NCBI RefSeq assembly: GCF_004028635.1
Contig: NZ_RQJW01000009.1
Coordinates: 124,001-188,000, forward strand
DNA length: 64,000 bases
From: Streptomyces cyaneus
GTDB taxonomy: Bacteria; Actinomycetota; Actinomycetes; Streptomycetales; Streptomycetaceae
Reading direction: 5' to 3'
In this document: piece after piece, positions 36,995 to 45,852 of the stretch
How positions within the stretch are numbered: position 1 is the stretch's first letter
How the letters are laid out: every line of letters starts with the position of its first letter
Notes under the pieces: generated by a model
What the model was told of the DNA's origin: nothing
Databases searched by the model: none
The model's input: the letters and a program-made list of their open reading frames with translations, nothing else
Program-made: the position numbers and the translations under genes

Positions 36995-37060
36995 GGTCTG
37001 CCTTCCCGGCTCCGGATGCGGGTCACATCGTGATCCCTTCTGTATACCGTCGCCGCCTCT

Positions 37061-37098
37061 TTTGGTCTAGTCCACAGTCCCAAGTGGTCTAGCGGACG
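37061..37098. promoter_or_regulatory. DasR-responsive elements (dre), dasR-proximal pair
   Basis: TGGTCTAGTCCA at 37063-37074 matches the DasR consensus TGGTCTAGACCA at 11 of 12 positions. A second, weaker copy TGGTCTAGCGGA is at 37085-37096, 22 bp away and so on the same helix face. They lie 70-100 bases upstream of dasR. Confidence 0.8.
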
Positions 37099-37195
37099 AG
37101 AGTACTCCGGCGCCGCTGTTTTCGCTGCCTTCTTACTTAAAGGTTCCTGCATATGTAGGTCCCATAACGGCTGGTCAGAGGGCATTCGGCCACCC

Positions 37196-37246
37196 TTGAC
37201 ACGCTTCCTGGTCTGGTCCAAGCTCCCCGTACTGGTCTACACCATT
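37196..37246 (+). promoter_or_regulatory. dasA promoter region with two dre sites
   Basis: TTGACA at 37196-37201 is a good -35 box. It is followed by dre-like TGGTCTGGTCCA at 37209-37220 and TGGTCTACACCA at 37233-37244, 24 bp apart. DasR bound here would cover the promoter. The 306-base dasR-dasA intergenic region holds no gene. Confidence 0.75.
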
Positions 37247-37300
37247 GGTCCAGGTCCCGGCCCATGGGCGGGAGGTGTGGGCATCCCTGAGGAGGGTGGC

Positions 37301-38578
37301 GTGAAGCGCAAGCTGATATCCGCGATCGGTGTCGCGGGCATGATGATCTCGCTGGCGGCGTGCGGGGGCGACAACGGCGACGGTGGGAACAAGGCCGGGG
37401 CGGACGGCTACGCGGGCCAGACGCTCACGGTGTGGGTGATGGACGGCTCCTCGCCGGACCAGTGGCAGAAGGACGTCCAGGCCGCCTTCGAGAAGCAGAC
37501 CAAGGCCAAGGTCAAGTTCGAGGTCCAGCAGTGGAACGGCATCCAGCAGAAGCTGACCACCGCCCTGTCCGAGGAGAACCCGCCGGACGTCTTCGAGATC
37601 GGTAACACGCAGACCCCGGCCTACGCCAAGACCGGCGGCCTCGCCGACCTCGCCGACCTGAAGTCCGAGATCGGCGCCGACTGGACCGAGTCCCTGAACG
37701 AGTCGTCCATCTACGACGGCAAGCAGTACGCCGCCCCGTGGTACTTCGCCAACCGCGTCGTCCTCTACAACAAGAAGATCTGGGCCGAGGCGGGCATCAA
37801 GGACACCCCCAAGACCCGCGACGAGTTCTACGCCGACCTCAAGCAGATCGGCGAGAAGACCGACGCCGAGCCCATCTACCTGCCGGGCCAGAACTGGTAC
37901 CACTTCGTCGGCCTGACCATCGGTGAGGGCGCCGAGCTGGTCAAGAAGGACGGCGACAAGTACGTCTCCAACCTCGCCGACCCGAAGGTCGCCGCCGCGA
38001 TGGAGACGTACAAGAAGTTCCAGGCGCTGTCCAAGGCGCCCAAGGACAAGGACGAGGCCACCCCGCAGCAGGGCGAGGTCTTCGGCAAGGGCAACGTCGG
38101 CGCCTTCATCGGGATGGGCTGGGAAGCCGGCATCGCGATCGAGGCCAACAAGAAGATCGAGAAGGAGATCGGCTACTTCACCATCCCGGGTGCCACGGCC
38201 GACAAGCCCGAGGGCGTCTTCCTCGGCGGCTCCAACCTCGCGGTCGCCGCGGGCAGCGAGAAGCAGGAGCTCGCCAAGGAGTTCCTGAAGATCGCCCTGT
38301 CCGACAAGTACGAGGGCGAGCTGGCCAAGCTCAACGGCGTCATCCCGAACAAGGAGTCGCTGCAGACCAACCTCAAGGGCAACGTCGTCGCCGAGGCAGC
38401 CGCGCCGGCCGCCGCGGGCGGTGGCACCACGCCGCTGATCCCGGAGTGGGCCGCCGTGGAGAACGCGCCCAACCCGATCAAGACGTACATGACCGCCGTG
38501 CTGAACGGTAAGTCCCCGGCCGAGGCCGCCAAGCAGGTCGAGGACGAGTTCAACAAGCGCCTGTCGCAGCAGCAGTAA
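37301..38578 (+). CDS. dasA: Chitobiose/GlcNAc ABC transporter substrate-binding lipoprotein DasA
   Basis: A 425-residue family-1 sugar-binding lipoprotein. The signal peptide ends in the lipobox SLAAC near residue 20. In S. coelicolor DasA binds N,N'-diacetylchitobiose. The GTG at 37301 is chosen because GAGGAGGG lies just before it. A strong hairpin after the stop (38606-38647) separates it from dasB, which would leave the binding protein in excess over the permeases. Confidence 0.95.
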   Translation: MKRKLISAIGVAGMMISLAACGGDNGDGGNKAGADGYAGQTLTVWVMDGSSPDQWQKDVQAAFEKQTKAKVKFEVQQWNGIQQKLTTALSEENPPDVFEIGNTQTPAYAKTGGLADLADLKSEIGADWTESLNESSIYDGKQYAAPWYFANRVVLYNKKIWAEAGIKDTPKTRDEFYADLKQIGEKTDAEPIYLPGQNWYHFVGLTIGEGAELVKKDGDKYVSNLADPKVAAAMETYKKFQALSKAPKDKDEATPQQGEVFGKGNVGAFIGMGWEAGIAIEANKKIEKEIGYFTIPGATADKPEGVFLGGSNLAVAAGSEKQELAKEFLKIALSDKYEGELAKLNGVIPNKESLQTNLKGNVVAEAAAPAAAGGGTTPLIPEWAAVENAPNPIKTYMTAVLNGKSPAEAAKQVEDEFNKRLSQQQ

Positions 38579-38605
38579 GCAGCCGCAGTAAGGCGCCGGT
38601 GTTCG

Positions 38606-38647
38606 CGCCGGGGTGGGGGATGCGCATGCCGCCCCCCCGCCCCGGCG
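38606..38647 (+). promoter_or_regulatory. Intercistronic hairpin between dasA and dasB
   Basis: CGCCGGGGTGGGGG pairs with a CCCCCCCGCCCCGGCG arm at the other end, with one mismatch and a short loop. It lies within the 133-base gap between dasA and dasB. It may be an mRNA stabiliser or a partial terminator. Confidence 0.65.
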
Positions 38648-38711
38648 ACCGCACGCGGGTCTACGTACGTAGGTCGAGAGGCCGAGAAGGCCGAGAAGAG
38701 AGATCGCGAGC

Positions 38712-39704
38712 ATGACCGTGCAGACCGAACGGCCGCCCTCCGGCCCGGTGGACGTGACCAAAAGGGATGAGAGCGGGCCCGCCGGACCGCGGCGCCGAGC
38801 CGCGTCCCGCGCCGGCGCGCTCACCCCGTACCTCCTGCTGCTGCCGGCCTGCGTGGCCACCGTGCTGCTGCTCGGCTGGCCGCTGCTGAAGGACGTCCTG
38901 CTGTCGTTCCAGAACCTCAACATGGCGCAGCTGATCCAGCACGTCACCGAGTGGAACGGCGTCGACAACTACAAGGAGGTCCTCACCGGCGAGGACTTCT
39001 GGCGCGTCACCCTGCGCTCGATCCTGTTCACGGCGGTCAACGTCGCCCTGATCATGGTCGCGGGCGCGCTGGTCGGCCTGCTGCTCGCCCGCCTCGGCCG
39101 GCGGATGCGGGTCATGCTGATGGTCGGGCTTGTGCTGGCCTGGGCGATGCCCGTGGTCGCCGCGACCACCGTCTACCAGTGGCTGTTCGCGCAGCGCTTC
39201 GGCGTCGTCAACTGGGTCCTGGACAAGCTGGGTTGGCACTCCATGGCCGACTACAGCTGGACCAGCAGCCAGATGTCGACCTTCTTCGTGGTCACGGTCC
39301 TGATCGTCTGGCAGTCGATCCCGTTCGTCGCGATCAACCTCTACGCGGCCACGACCACCATCCCGAGCGAGCTCTACGAGGCGGCGGCGCTCGACGGGGC
39401 GGGCGGCTGGAAGAGCTTCACCACGGTGACGCTCCCGTTCCTGCGGCCCTTCCTCTACGCCACGACCTTCCTGGAGATCATCTGGGTCTTCAAGGCGTTC
39501 GTGCAGGTCTTCACCATCAACGGAGGCGGCCCCGACCGGCTCACCGAGATCCTGCCCGTCTACGCCTACATCGAGGGCGTCGGCAACCAGCACTACGGCA
39601 TGGGCGCCGCGATCGCCGTCCTGACCATCCTGATCCTGCTCGGCCTGACCGCCTACTACCTCAGGATCGTGCTCAAGCGAGAGGAAGAGGAGGCCGGGCT
39701 GTGA
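38712..39704 (+). CDS. dasB: Sugar ABC transporter permease DasB (MalF type)
   Basis: A 330-residue permease with six core transmembrane helices and a cytoplasmic N-terminal stretch of about 35 residues. The EAA loop is seen in ELYEAAALDGAGG. It pairs with DasC. Its stop overlaps the dasC start by GTGA. No ATPase gene is in the cluster, as is usual for Streptomyces sugar importers that share the ATPase MsiK. Confidence 0.94.
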   Translation: MTVQTERPPSGPVDVTKRDESGPAGPRRRAASRAGALTPYLLLLPACVATVLLLGWPLLKDVLLSFQNLNMAQLIQHVTEWNGVDNYKEVLTGEDFWRVTLRSILFTAVNVALIMVAGALVGLLLARLGRRMRVMLMVGLVLAWAMPVVAATTVYQWLFAQRFGVVNWVLDKLGWHSMADYSWTSSQMSTFFVVTVLIVWQSIPFVAINLYAATTTIPSELYEAAALDGAGGWKSFTTVTLPFLRPFLYATTFLEIIWVFKAFVQVFTINGGGPDRLTEILPVYAYIEGVGNQHYGMGAAIAVLTILILLGLTAYYLRIVLKREEEEAGL

Positions 39705-40531
39705 AGCGCTCGCTCTTCGGCCGCCTGTGGCCCAATGTCACGGCCGTCGTCCTGTTCATCGGCTTCGTCTTCCCCGTGTACTGGATGTTCGCCACGGCCT
39801 TCAAGCCGACCGGCGACATCATCTCGGAGGACCCGGTCTGGTTCCCGACCGACATCACCTTCGAGCACTTCAAGCGGGCGACCGGCGTGGACCACTTCTG
39901 GACCTACGTCTCCAACTCGCTGATCGTCACGTTCTGCGCGGTCGCCTTCGCCCTGGTCATCGCGCTGGCCGGCTCCTTCGCCCTCGCCCGGATGCGGTTC
40001 AAGGGGCGGCGCGGCTTCGTCATCGGCTTCATGCTGGCCCAGATGGCGCCCTGGGAGGTCATGATCATCGCGATGTACATGATCGTGCGCGATGCGTCGA
40101 TGCTGAACAGCCTCGTGCCGCTGACGGTCTTCTACATGATGATGATCCTCCCCTTCACCATCCTGACGCTGCGCGGCTTCGTCGCCGCGGTGCCCCGGGA
40201 GCTGGAGGAGGCCGCGATGGTCGACGGCTGCAGCCGCGCCCAGGCGTTCCGCAAGGTCATCCTGCCGCTGCTGGCCCCGGGCCTGATGTCCACCTCGCTC
40301 TTCGGCTTCATCACCGCATGGAATGAATTCCCCCTGGTCCTGGTGCTGAACAAGGAGACCGAGGCACAGACCCTGCCACTGTGGCTGTCCAGCTTCCAGA
40401 CCGCCTTCGGCAACGACTGGGGCGCGACGATGGCGGCGTCCTCCCTCTTCGCCATCCCGATCCTGATCCTCTTCGTCTTCCTGCAGCGCAGGGCTGTCAG
40501 CGGCCTGACGGCCGGCGCCGTGAAGGGATAA
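39701..40531 (+). CDS. dasC: Sugar ABC transporter permease DasC (MalG type)
   Basis: A 276-residue permease with six transmembrane helices and the EAA loop ELEEAAMVDGCSR. The GTG at 39701 overlaps the dasB stop. An apparently longer reading frame starting inside dasB is an out-of-frame shadow joined to this gene. It is followed after nine bases by the family-3 glycosidase gene, so dasABC and that gene form one operon. Confidence 0.94.
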   Translation: MKRSLFGRLWPNVTAVVLFIGFVFPVYWMFATAFKPTGDIISEDPVWFPTDITFEHFKRATGVDHFWTYVSNSLIVTFCAVAFALVIALAGSFALARMRFKGRRGFVIGFMLAQMAPWEVMIIAMYMIVRDASMLNSLVPLTVFYMMMILPFTILTLRGFVAAVPRELEEAAMVDGCSRAQAFRKVILPLLAPGLMSTSLFGFITAWNEFPLVLVLNKETEAQTLPLWLSSFQTAFGNDWGATMAASSLFAIPILILFVFLQRRAVSGLTAGAVKG

Positions 40532-40540
40532 CGCCACCCG

Positions 40541-42025
40541 ATGACGACAATCGCCAGCGCCACCGATACTTTGACGCGCGATGCCCTGACCGTTCTGCAG
40601 CCCGGCTTCACCGGCACCACCGCCCCCGACTGGCTGCTGCGCCGCCTCGGCGAGGGCCTCGCCTCCGTCGGCCTGTTCGGCCGCAACATCGCCTCGCCGG
40701 AGCAACTGGCCGCGCTGACGGCCCAGTTGCGTGCCGAGCGCGACGACGTGCTGGTCGCGATCGACGAGGAGGGGGGTGATGTGACGAGGCTGGAGGTGCG
40801 CAGCGGCTCCTCCTTCCCCGGCAACCATGCCCTGGGCGCGGTGGACGACGTGGACCTGACGAGGCAGGTGGCGTCCGAACTGGGCCGCCGCCTGGCCGCC
40901 TGCGGAGTGAACCTCAACTGGGCCCCGTCGGCGGACGTGAACTCCAACCCCGCCAACCCGGTCATCGGCGTCCGCTCCTTCGGCGCCGACACCGCCCTGG
41001 TCGCCCGCCACACCGCGGCCTACGTCACCGGCCTGCAGTCGGCAGGCGTCGCGGCCTGCACGAAACACTTCCCGGGCCACGGCGACACGGCGGTCGACTC
41101 CCACCACGCCCTCCCGCGCATCGACGCAGCCCTGGACGTGCTGTCGGACCGCGAACTCTCCCCGTTCCGCGCGGCGATCGCCGCCGGCACGCGGGCGGTG
41201 ATGAGCGCGCACATCCTCGTCCCCGCCCTGGACCCCGACCACCCGGCGACCCTGTCCCGCCCGGTCCTGACCGACCTGCTGCGCGGCGACCTCGGCTACA
41301 GCGGCCTGATCGTCACCGACGGCATGGAGATGCAGGCCATCGCCGCCACCTACGGCATCGAACGCGGCAGTGTCCTCGCCATCGCGGCCGGCGCCGACGC
41401 GATCTGCGTGGGCGGCGGCCTGGCGGACGACGAGACGGTACGCCGCCTGCGCGACGCCCTGATCGCGGCGGTCCGCTCCGGCGAACTCCCCGAGGACCGC
41501 CTGGCCGAGGCCGCGGAACGGGTACGCGAACTGGCCCGCTGGACAGCGACCACGGCCCAGGCGATCGAGGGCGAGGGACGAACGGACGTGGGCCTCGTCG
41601 CAGCCCGCCGCGCCCTGAAACTGACCGGCTCCGCGGACTTCACCCCGCTGACCGACCCGCCGTACGTCGCCGCCTTCACCCCGGTCGCGAACATCGCGGT
41701 CGGCGACGAGACCCCGTGGGGCGTGGCGGCGGAACTGAACCGCCTGCTCCCCGGCACCGAGACAGGCACGTACACGGGCGAGGCCGCGGGCCGAGCGGCC
41801 CTGGAAGCCTCCGGCGGCCGACGAGTGGTGGCCGTGGTCCGCGACGAACACCGCCACGCCTGGATGGGGGCTGCCCTGGACTACCTCCTGGAATCGCGCC
41901 CGGACACGATCGTGGTCGAGATGGGCGTCCCCCAGGCAGTTCCCCGAGGCGCCCTCCACATCGCCACCCACGGCGCGGCCCGCGTGTGCGGCCGGGCGGC
42001 GGCGGAGGTCATCGCGGGGGAGTAG
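40541..42025 (+). CDS. dasD: Glycoside hydrolase family 3 beta-N-acetylglucosaminidase (DasD)
   Basis: A 494-residue GH3 enzyme. KHFPGHGDT (175-183) with DSHHALP gives the NagZ-type His/Asp loop, and Asp260 in IVTDGMEM is the nucleophile. There is no signal peptide, so it acts in the cytoplasm, splitting imported chitobiose to GlcNAc. The residues after about 340 form a C-terminal domain that NagZ of enteric bacteria lacks. In S. coelicolor the matching gene is called dasD (from memory). Confidence 0.9.
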   Translation: MTTIASATDTLTRDALTVLQPGFTGTTAPDWLLRRLGEGLASVGLFGRNIASPEQLAALTAQLRAERDDVLVAIDEEGGDVTRLEVRSGSSFPGNHALGAVDDVDLTRQVASELGRRLAACGVNLNWAPSADVNSNPANPVIGVRSFGADTALVARHTAAYVTGLQSAGVAACTKHFPGHGDTAVDSHHALPRIDAALDVLSDRELSPFRAAIAAGTRAVMSAHILVPALDPDHPATLSRPVLTDLLRGDLGYSGLIVTDGMEMQAIAATYGIERGSVLAIAAGADAICVGGGLADDETVRRLRDALIAAVRSGELPEDRLAEAAERVRELARWTATTAQAIEGEGRTDVGLVAARRALKLTGSADFTPLTDPPYVAAFTPVANIAVGDETPWGVAAELNRLLPGTETGTYTGEAAGRAALEASGGRRVVAVVRDEHRHAWMGAALDYLLESRPDTIVVEMGVPQAVPRGALHIATHGAARVCGRAAAEVIAGE

Positions 42026-42032
42026 CGGTTAC

Positions 42033-42081
42033 GACGCCAAAGGCGCCGGGTTCCATGGAAGGACCCGGCGCCTTTGGCGTC
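42033..42081. terminator. Terminator between dasD and nagB
   Basis: A long inverted repeat (gacgccaaaggcgccgggt with its complement; 42033-42051 and 42063-42081) follows dasD by seven bases. The converging nagB gene ends at 42173. Confidence 0.88.
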
Positions 42082-42172
42082 CCTGGGGGCGCGCTGGGCA
42101 CTGCGCGATCAACCCACCACAACCCGCAGCCCGCAGCCCGCAACAGACCGAACCCGGCAGACGAGACCGCTC

Positions 42173-42958
42173 CTAAATCCCCTGCCACTCCGGCTTGTTG
42201 GCATACGTGTGCCGGAAGTACTCCGCCAGCTTCAACTTGGACGCAGCCCCCTCGTCGACAACAACCGTGGCATGCGGGTGAAGCTGCAGCGCAGAGGCGG
42301 GGCACACCGCAGCCACCGGTCCCTCCACAGTCGCGGCAACAGCATCTGCCTTGCCCTCCCCGGTGGCCAGCAACACCAGATGCCGCGCCTCAAGAATCGT
42401 GCCGATCCCCTGAGTGATGACGTGATGCGGCACCTGCTCGATGTCCCCGTCGAAGAACCGCGCGTTGTCGACCCGAGTCTGCTCGGTCAGCGTCTTGATC
42501 CGCGTCCGCGACGCCAGCGACGAACACGGCTCGTTGAACCCGATGTGTCCGTCCGTCCCGATCCCCAGCAACTGCAGATCGACGCCCCCAGCATCGGCCA
42601 GCGCCGCGTCATACGCCTCGCACGCCCCCTGCACGTCCTCGGCCGTACCGTCGGGCCCCATGAACGCGTCCATCCCGATCCCGAGCGGCTCCAGCACCTC
42701 GCGCCGCAGCACCGACCGATACGACTCCGGATGCTCGGCGGGCAGCCCCACATACTCGTCCAGCTGCGCGATCCGCGCCCGTGAGACGTCCACGGCACCG
42801 GAGCGCATCTTTGCCGCGAGCGCCGCGTAGATGGGCAGCGGCGTCGACCCGGTGGCCACCCCGAGCATGGCGTCGGGCTTGCGCCGGAGCAGCTGCGCCA
42901 TGGCCTCGGCTATCAGCTCGCCACCCGCCTTGGCGTCCGGAACGATGACAACTTCCAC
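42173..42958 (-). CDS. nagB: Glucosamine-6-phosphate deaminase
   Basis: A 261-residue enzyme converting glucosamine-6-phosphate to fructose-6-phosphate and ammonia, the step that feeds GlcNAc into glycolysis. Motifs LGVATGSTP, QLDEYVGLP and GIGTDGHIGFNEP (catalytic Asp/His) are present. The GTG at 42958 gives the usual length. A dre site lies 50 bases upstream, so DasR represses it. The substrate is also the effector that releases DasR. Confidence 0.95.
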   Translation of the reverse strand: MEVVIVPDAKAGGELIAEAMAQLLRRKPDAMLGVATGSTPLPIYAALAAKMRSGAVDVSRARIAQLDEYVGLPAEHPESYRSVLRREVLEPLGIGMDAFMGPDGTAEDVQGACEAYDAALADAGGVDLQLLGIGTDGHIGFNEPCSSLASRTRIKTLTEQTRVDNARFFDGDIEQVPHHVITQGIGTILEARHLVLLATGEGKADAVAATVEGPVAAVCPASALQLHPHATVVVDEGAASKLKLAEYFRHTYANKPEWQGI

Positions 42959-43007
42959 GCTGGGCCTGCCGATCTGAAGAGGGACTCGAAGGGCACCCTG
43001 AAGGGGC

Positions 43008-43026
43008 ATGTGGTTTAGACCAATCT
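43008..43026. promoter_or_regulatory. dre site between nagB and the SIS-domain gene
   Basis: TGGTTTAGACCA at 43011-43022 matches the DasR consensus at 11 of 12 positions. It sits about 53 bases upstream of nagB and 190 bases from the divergent SIS gene. Confidence 0.85.
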
Positions 43027-43211
43027 AACAGAGCGGGGCTTCGAGTCCCAGGTGAACGGAGGCTCCTTGGGCATTTCGGGAACCCGTCGGGCAAGCGTCA
43101 TTCCCCGTGGGGGAGTGGAATGGAGACTGTCCGTCCGAAGCGTCAGGCGCCGTGCGCCAGCGACAGGCGCCGTGCGTCGCACGATGAGCGCGAGAGCAGG
43201 AAGGGCCCCGC

Positions 43212-44300
43212 ATGACCGCCACGACCCCGTACCCGCCCGACCCCCACGCCCCGCACAGCGAACTCCCTGGCCGGATCATGGCCCGTGAGATGGCCGAACA
43301 GCCCGCCGTGCTGCGCCGGATCCTGTCCCAGGGCGCCCCCGCCATCCGCAAGGTCGCCCAGGAGATCGCCGCCCGCGCACCCCGCTTCGTCCTGCTCACC
43401 GCCCGCGGCACCTCCGACAACGCCGCGCTCTACGCCAAGTACCTCCTGGAGATCCGCCTCGGCCTGCCCTGCGGCCTGACCTCGATGTCGACGACCACGG
43501 CCTACGGTGCCCGCCCCGACCTCACCGACGTCCTCGTCGTCACCGTCAGTCAGTCCGGCGGCTCCCCGGACCTCGTCGCCTCGACCCGGGCCGCCCGCGA
43601 GGCCGGCGCGATCACCCTCGCGGTGACCAACAACCCCGACTCACCCCTGGCCGGCGTCTCCGAGTACCACCTCGACATCATGGCCGGACCGGAGAGGGCC
43701 CTGCCCGCGACCAAGACCTATACGGCCTCCCTTCTCGCCTTGTACCTCTTCGTCGAAGGCCTGCGCGGCGGCGACGGCGCCCCCGCCAAGGTGTTGCCGG
43801 ACCTCGCCGGGCAACTGCTCGCCCGGCAGGACGAGGTCCGCGCCCTCGCCGCCCGCTACCGCTTCGCCGAACGCATGGTGATCACCTCCCGCGGCTACGG
43901 CTATCCCACGGCCAAGGAGGCCGCCCTCAAGCTGATGGAGACCAGCTACATCCCGGCCCTCGCCTACTCCGGCGCCGACCTCCTGCACGGCCCGCTCGCC
44001 ATGGTCGACAACGTCTCCCCGGTCATCGCGGTCGTCACCGACGGCAAGGGGGGCGAGGCCCTCCAACCCGTACTCGACCGGCTGCGCGGCCGCGGCGCCG
44101 ACCTGGTCGTCATCGGCGCCCGGCACCAGGTCGAGCAGGCCTCGGCCGGCTTTGTCCTGCCCACCGAGGACGTGGCCGAGGAGGTCCAGCCGATCCTGGA
44201 GATCCTCCCGCTCCAGCTCCTGGCTTACGAGGTCACCATCGCCCGCGGCCAGGATCCGGACGCGCCCCGCGCTCTGGCGAAGGTGACGGAGACGCGCTGA
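43212..44300 (+). CDS. SIS-domain sugar-phosphate isomerase (GlmS-like, no amidotransferase domain)
   Basis: A 362-residue protein with two SIS domains like the isomerase half of GlmS (first around LLTARGTSDNAALYAKY, second around ITSRGYGYPTAKEAALK). The glutamine amidotransferase half is missing, so it cannot use glutamine. Such proteins act as ketose/aldose aminosugar isomerases or deaminases. It is divergent from nagB, which suggests a role in amino-sugar metabolism. Position and family support this, not direct evidence. Confidence 0.87.
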   Translation: MTATTPYPPDPHAPHSELPGRIMAREMAEQPAVLRRILSQGAPAIRKVAQEIAARAPRFVLLTARGTSDNAALYAKYLLEIRLGLPCGLTSMSTTTAYGARPDLTDVLVVTVSQSGGSPDLVASTRAAREAGAITLAVTNNPDSPLAGVSEYHLDIMAGPERALPATKTYTASLLALYLFVEGLRGGDGAPAKVLPDLAGQLLARQDEVRALAARYRFAERMVITSRGYGYPTAKEAALKLMETSYIPALAYSGADLLHGPLAMVDNVSPVIAVVTDGKGGEALQPVLDRLRGRGADLVVIGARHQVEQASAGFVLPTEDVAEEVQPILEILPLQLLAYEVTIARGQDPDAPRALAKVTETR

Positions 44301-44348
44301 GCCCGGGCCTCCCGAGGACCTGAACCCGGGGCGCTCCAAGAGATGTCG

Positions 44349-45101
44349 CTACGTCAGCGAGCCCCCCGTCGCGTCCACCCAGCTCCCCGTCACCCACCGC
44401 CCCGCATCCGAAGCCAGGAAGGCCACCACGTCGGCGACGTCGGCCGTCTCGCCCACCCGGCCGAGCGCCGAATATGCGGCGGCCTGTGCCCACCCGTCCT
44501 CGGTGCCGTGCAGGAGCTCGGCGGTGTTGTCCGTGTCGATGATCCCCGGCGCCACCGAGTTCACCGTGATTCCGCGCGTGCCCAGCACCTTGGACAGGTC
44601 ACGCGTGAAGACGTCGAGCGCCCCCTTGGTCATGGCGTACGCCATCAGGTCCGGCATCGCCGCGGTGCGCGCCAGCCCCGAGGAGATGTTGATGACCCGG
44701 CCACCGTCCCGCAGTCGGCCGAGGCCGTGCTTGACGATGAAGTGGGGCGCCTTCACGTTCACCGCGAAGACCCTGTCGTACTCCTCCTCGTCTATCTGCC
44801 CGAGCGCCGACGACGTGCCGATCCCCGCGTTGTTGACCAGGACGTCCACCCCGTCCGCGTTTTGGTCGAACTCCTCCCACAGCGCCTGCGCATCGCCCGG
44901 CTGCCCCAGCTCGACGCCGATCGTGAACGCCGAGCCGCCCGCCGCCTCGATCGCGGCGACCGTCTCCTTCGCCGCCGCCTCGTTCCTGCCGTAGTGCACG
45001 CCGACCCGTGCGCCGTCGCGCCCCAGCCGTTCGGCGATCCCTCGCCCGATCCCCCTGCTCGCCCCCGTGACCAGAGCCGTCCTGCCCGCAAGCGCACCCA
45101 T
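44349..45101 (-). CDS. SDR-family oxidoreductase
   Basis: A 250-residue short-chain dehydrogenase. The cofactor loop TGASRGIG is at 13-20, VNNAG follows, and the catalytic Ser (ISSG) and Tyr-x3-Lys (AYAMTKGAL) are intact. The substrate is unknown. It is divergent from a TetR gene, and two matching palindromes lie between them, so it is probably repressed by that regulator. Confidence 0.9.
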   Translation of the reverse strand: MGALAGRTALVTGASRGIGRGIAERLGRDGARVGVHYGRNEAAAKETVAAIEAAGGSAFTIGVELGQPGDAQALWEEFDQNADGVDVLVNNAGIGTSSALGQIDEEEYDRVFAVNVKAPHFIVKHGLGRLRDGGRVINISSGLARTAAMPDLMAYAMTKGALDVFTRDLSKVLGTRGITVNSVAPGIIDTDNTAELLHGTEDGWAQAAAYSALGRVGETADVADVVAFLASDAGRWVTGSWVDATGGSLT

Positions 45102-45123
45102 GCCGGCGCCCCCTTCACATTTC

Positions 45124-45187
45124 TCTAGTGGTCGCTACAAAAATGACCGTAGATCACCCGGCCGACATTTGTCTAGCGCCCGCTATA
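45124..45187. promoter_or_regulatory. Paired TetR-type operators between SDR and TetR genes
   Basis: TAGTGGTCGCTA (45126-45137) and TAGCGCCCGCTA (45174-45185) are near-palindromes of the form TAGYG-nn-CGCTA, each preceded by tc and followed by AAAA-like runs, in direct orientation 48 bp apart. Each overlaps the promoter of one divergent gene. A TATAAA just after the second copy could be a -10 box for a leaderless TetR transcript. Confidence 0.7.
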
Positions 45188-45198
45188 AAATGCACCCC

Positions 45199-45852
45199 AT
45201 GGTGAGCAACAAGGTGAGCAACAAGGAGGGCGAGGAGGCCGGGGCGAAGGCCCGTCCGGCGACCAAACCCCGCGGCCGCCCACGCTCCTTCGACCGCGAG
45301 ACCGCGCTGGAGAAGGCGATCCTCGCGTTCTGGGAGCACGGCTACGAGGCGACCTCCGTCTCCGATCTCACGCGCGTCATGGACATCGGTGCCCCCAGCC
45401 TGTACTCCGCCTTCGGTGACAAGCAGTCGCTCTTCGAGGAGGTCGTCCGCGAGTACGGCGTGCGGTACGGCTCCTTCGCGGATCGTGCTCTCGCCGAGGA
45501 GCCCACCGCTCGCGCCGCCGTGGCACGGATGCTGCGCGAGGCCGCCACGGAGTACACCGATCCGGCCCATCCGCACGGCTGTCTCGTCGTCCATGCGGCG
45601 ACCAACTGCTCGACGCCCGAGGTTGAGGAGTCGCTGCGGGGGCGGCGCAACGCCAACATCGCAGCCATCCGCAGCCGTATAGAAGCGGACGTCGCCACAG
45701 GCGCCCTCCCGCCCGACACCGACGCCGCCGCCCTCGCCCGGCACACCGGCGCGATGATCCAGGGCATGTCACAACAGGCGCGCGACGGGGCGAGCCGGGA
45801 GGAACTGGAGGCGCTCGCGGAAATTGCCATGGCCAACTGGCCCCGCACATGA
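45199..45852 (+). CDS. TetR-family transcriptional regulator
   Basis: A 217-residue repressor. A basic disordered N-terminus of about 25 residues precedes the HTH (SVSDLTRVMDIGAPSLYSAF). The C-terminal domain resembles AcrR-type regulators of oxidoreductase genes. No ribosome-binding site is seen, and a TATAAA box ends nine bases upstream, so the message may be leaderless. Starts at 45190 or 45199 are both possible. Confidence 0.85.
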   Translation: MVSNKVSNKEGEEAGAKARPATKPRGRPRSFDRETALEKAILAFWEHGYEATSVSDLTRVMDIGAPSLYSAFGDKQSLFEEVVREYGVRYGSFADRALAEEPTARAAVARMLREAATEYTDPAHPHGCLVVHAATNCSTPEVEESLRGRRNANIAAIRSRIEADVATGALPPDTDAAALARHTGAMIQGMSQQARDGASREELEALAEIAMANWPRT

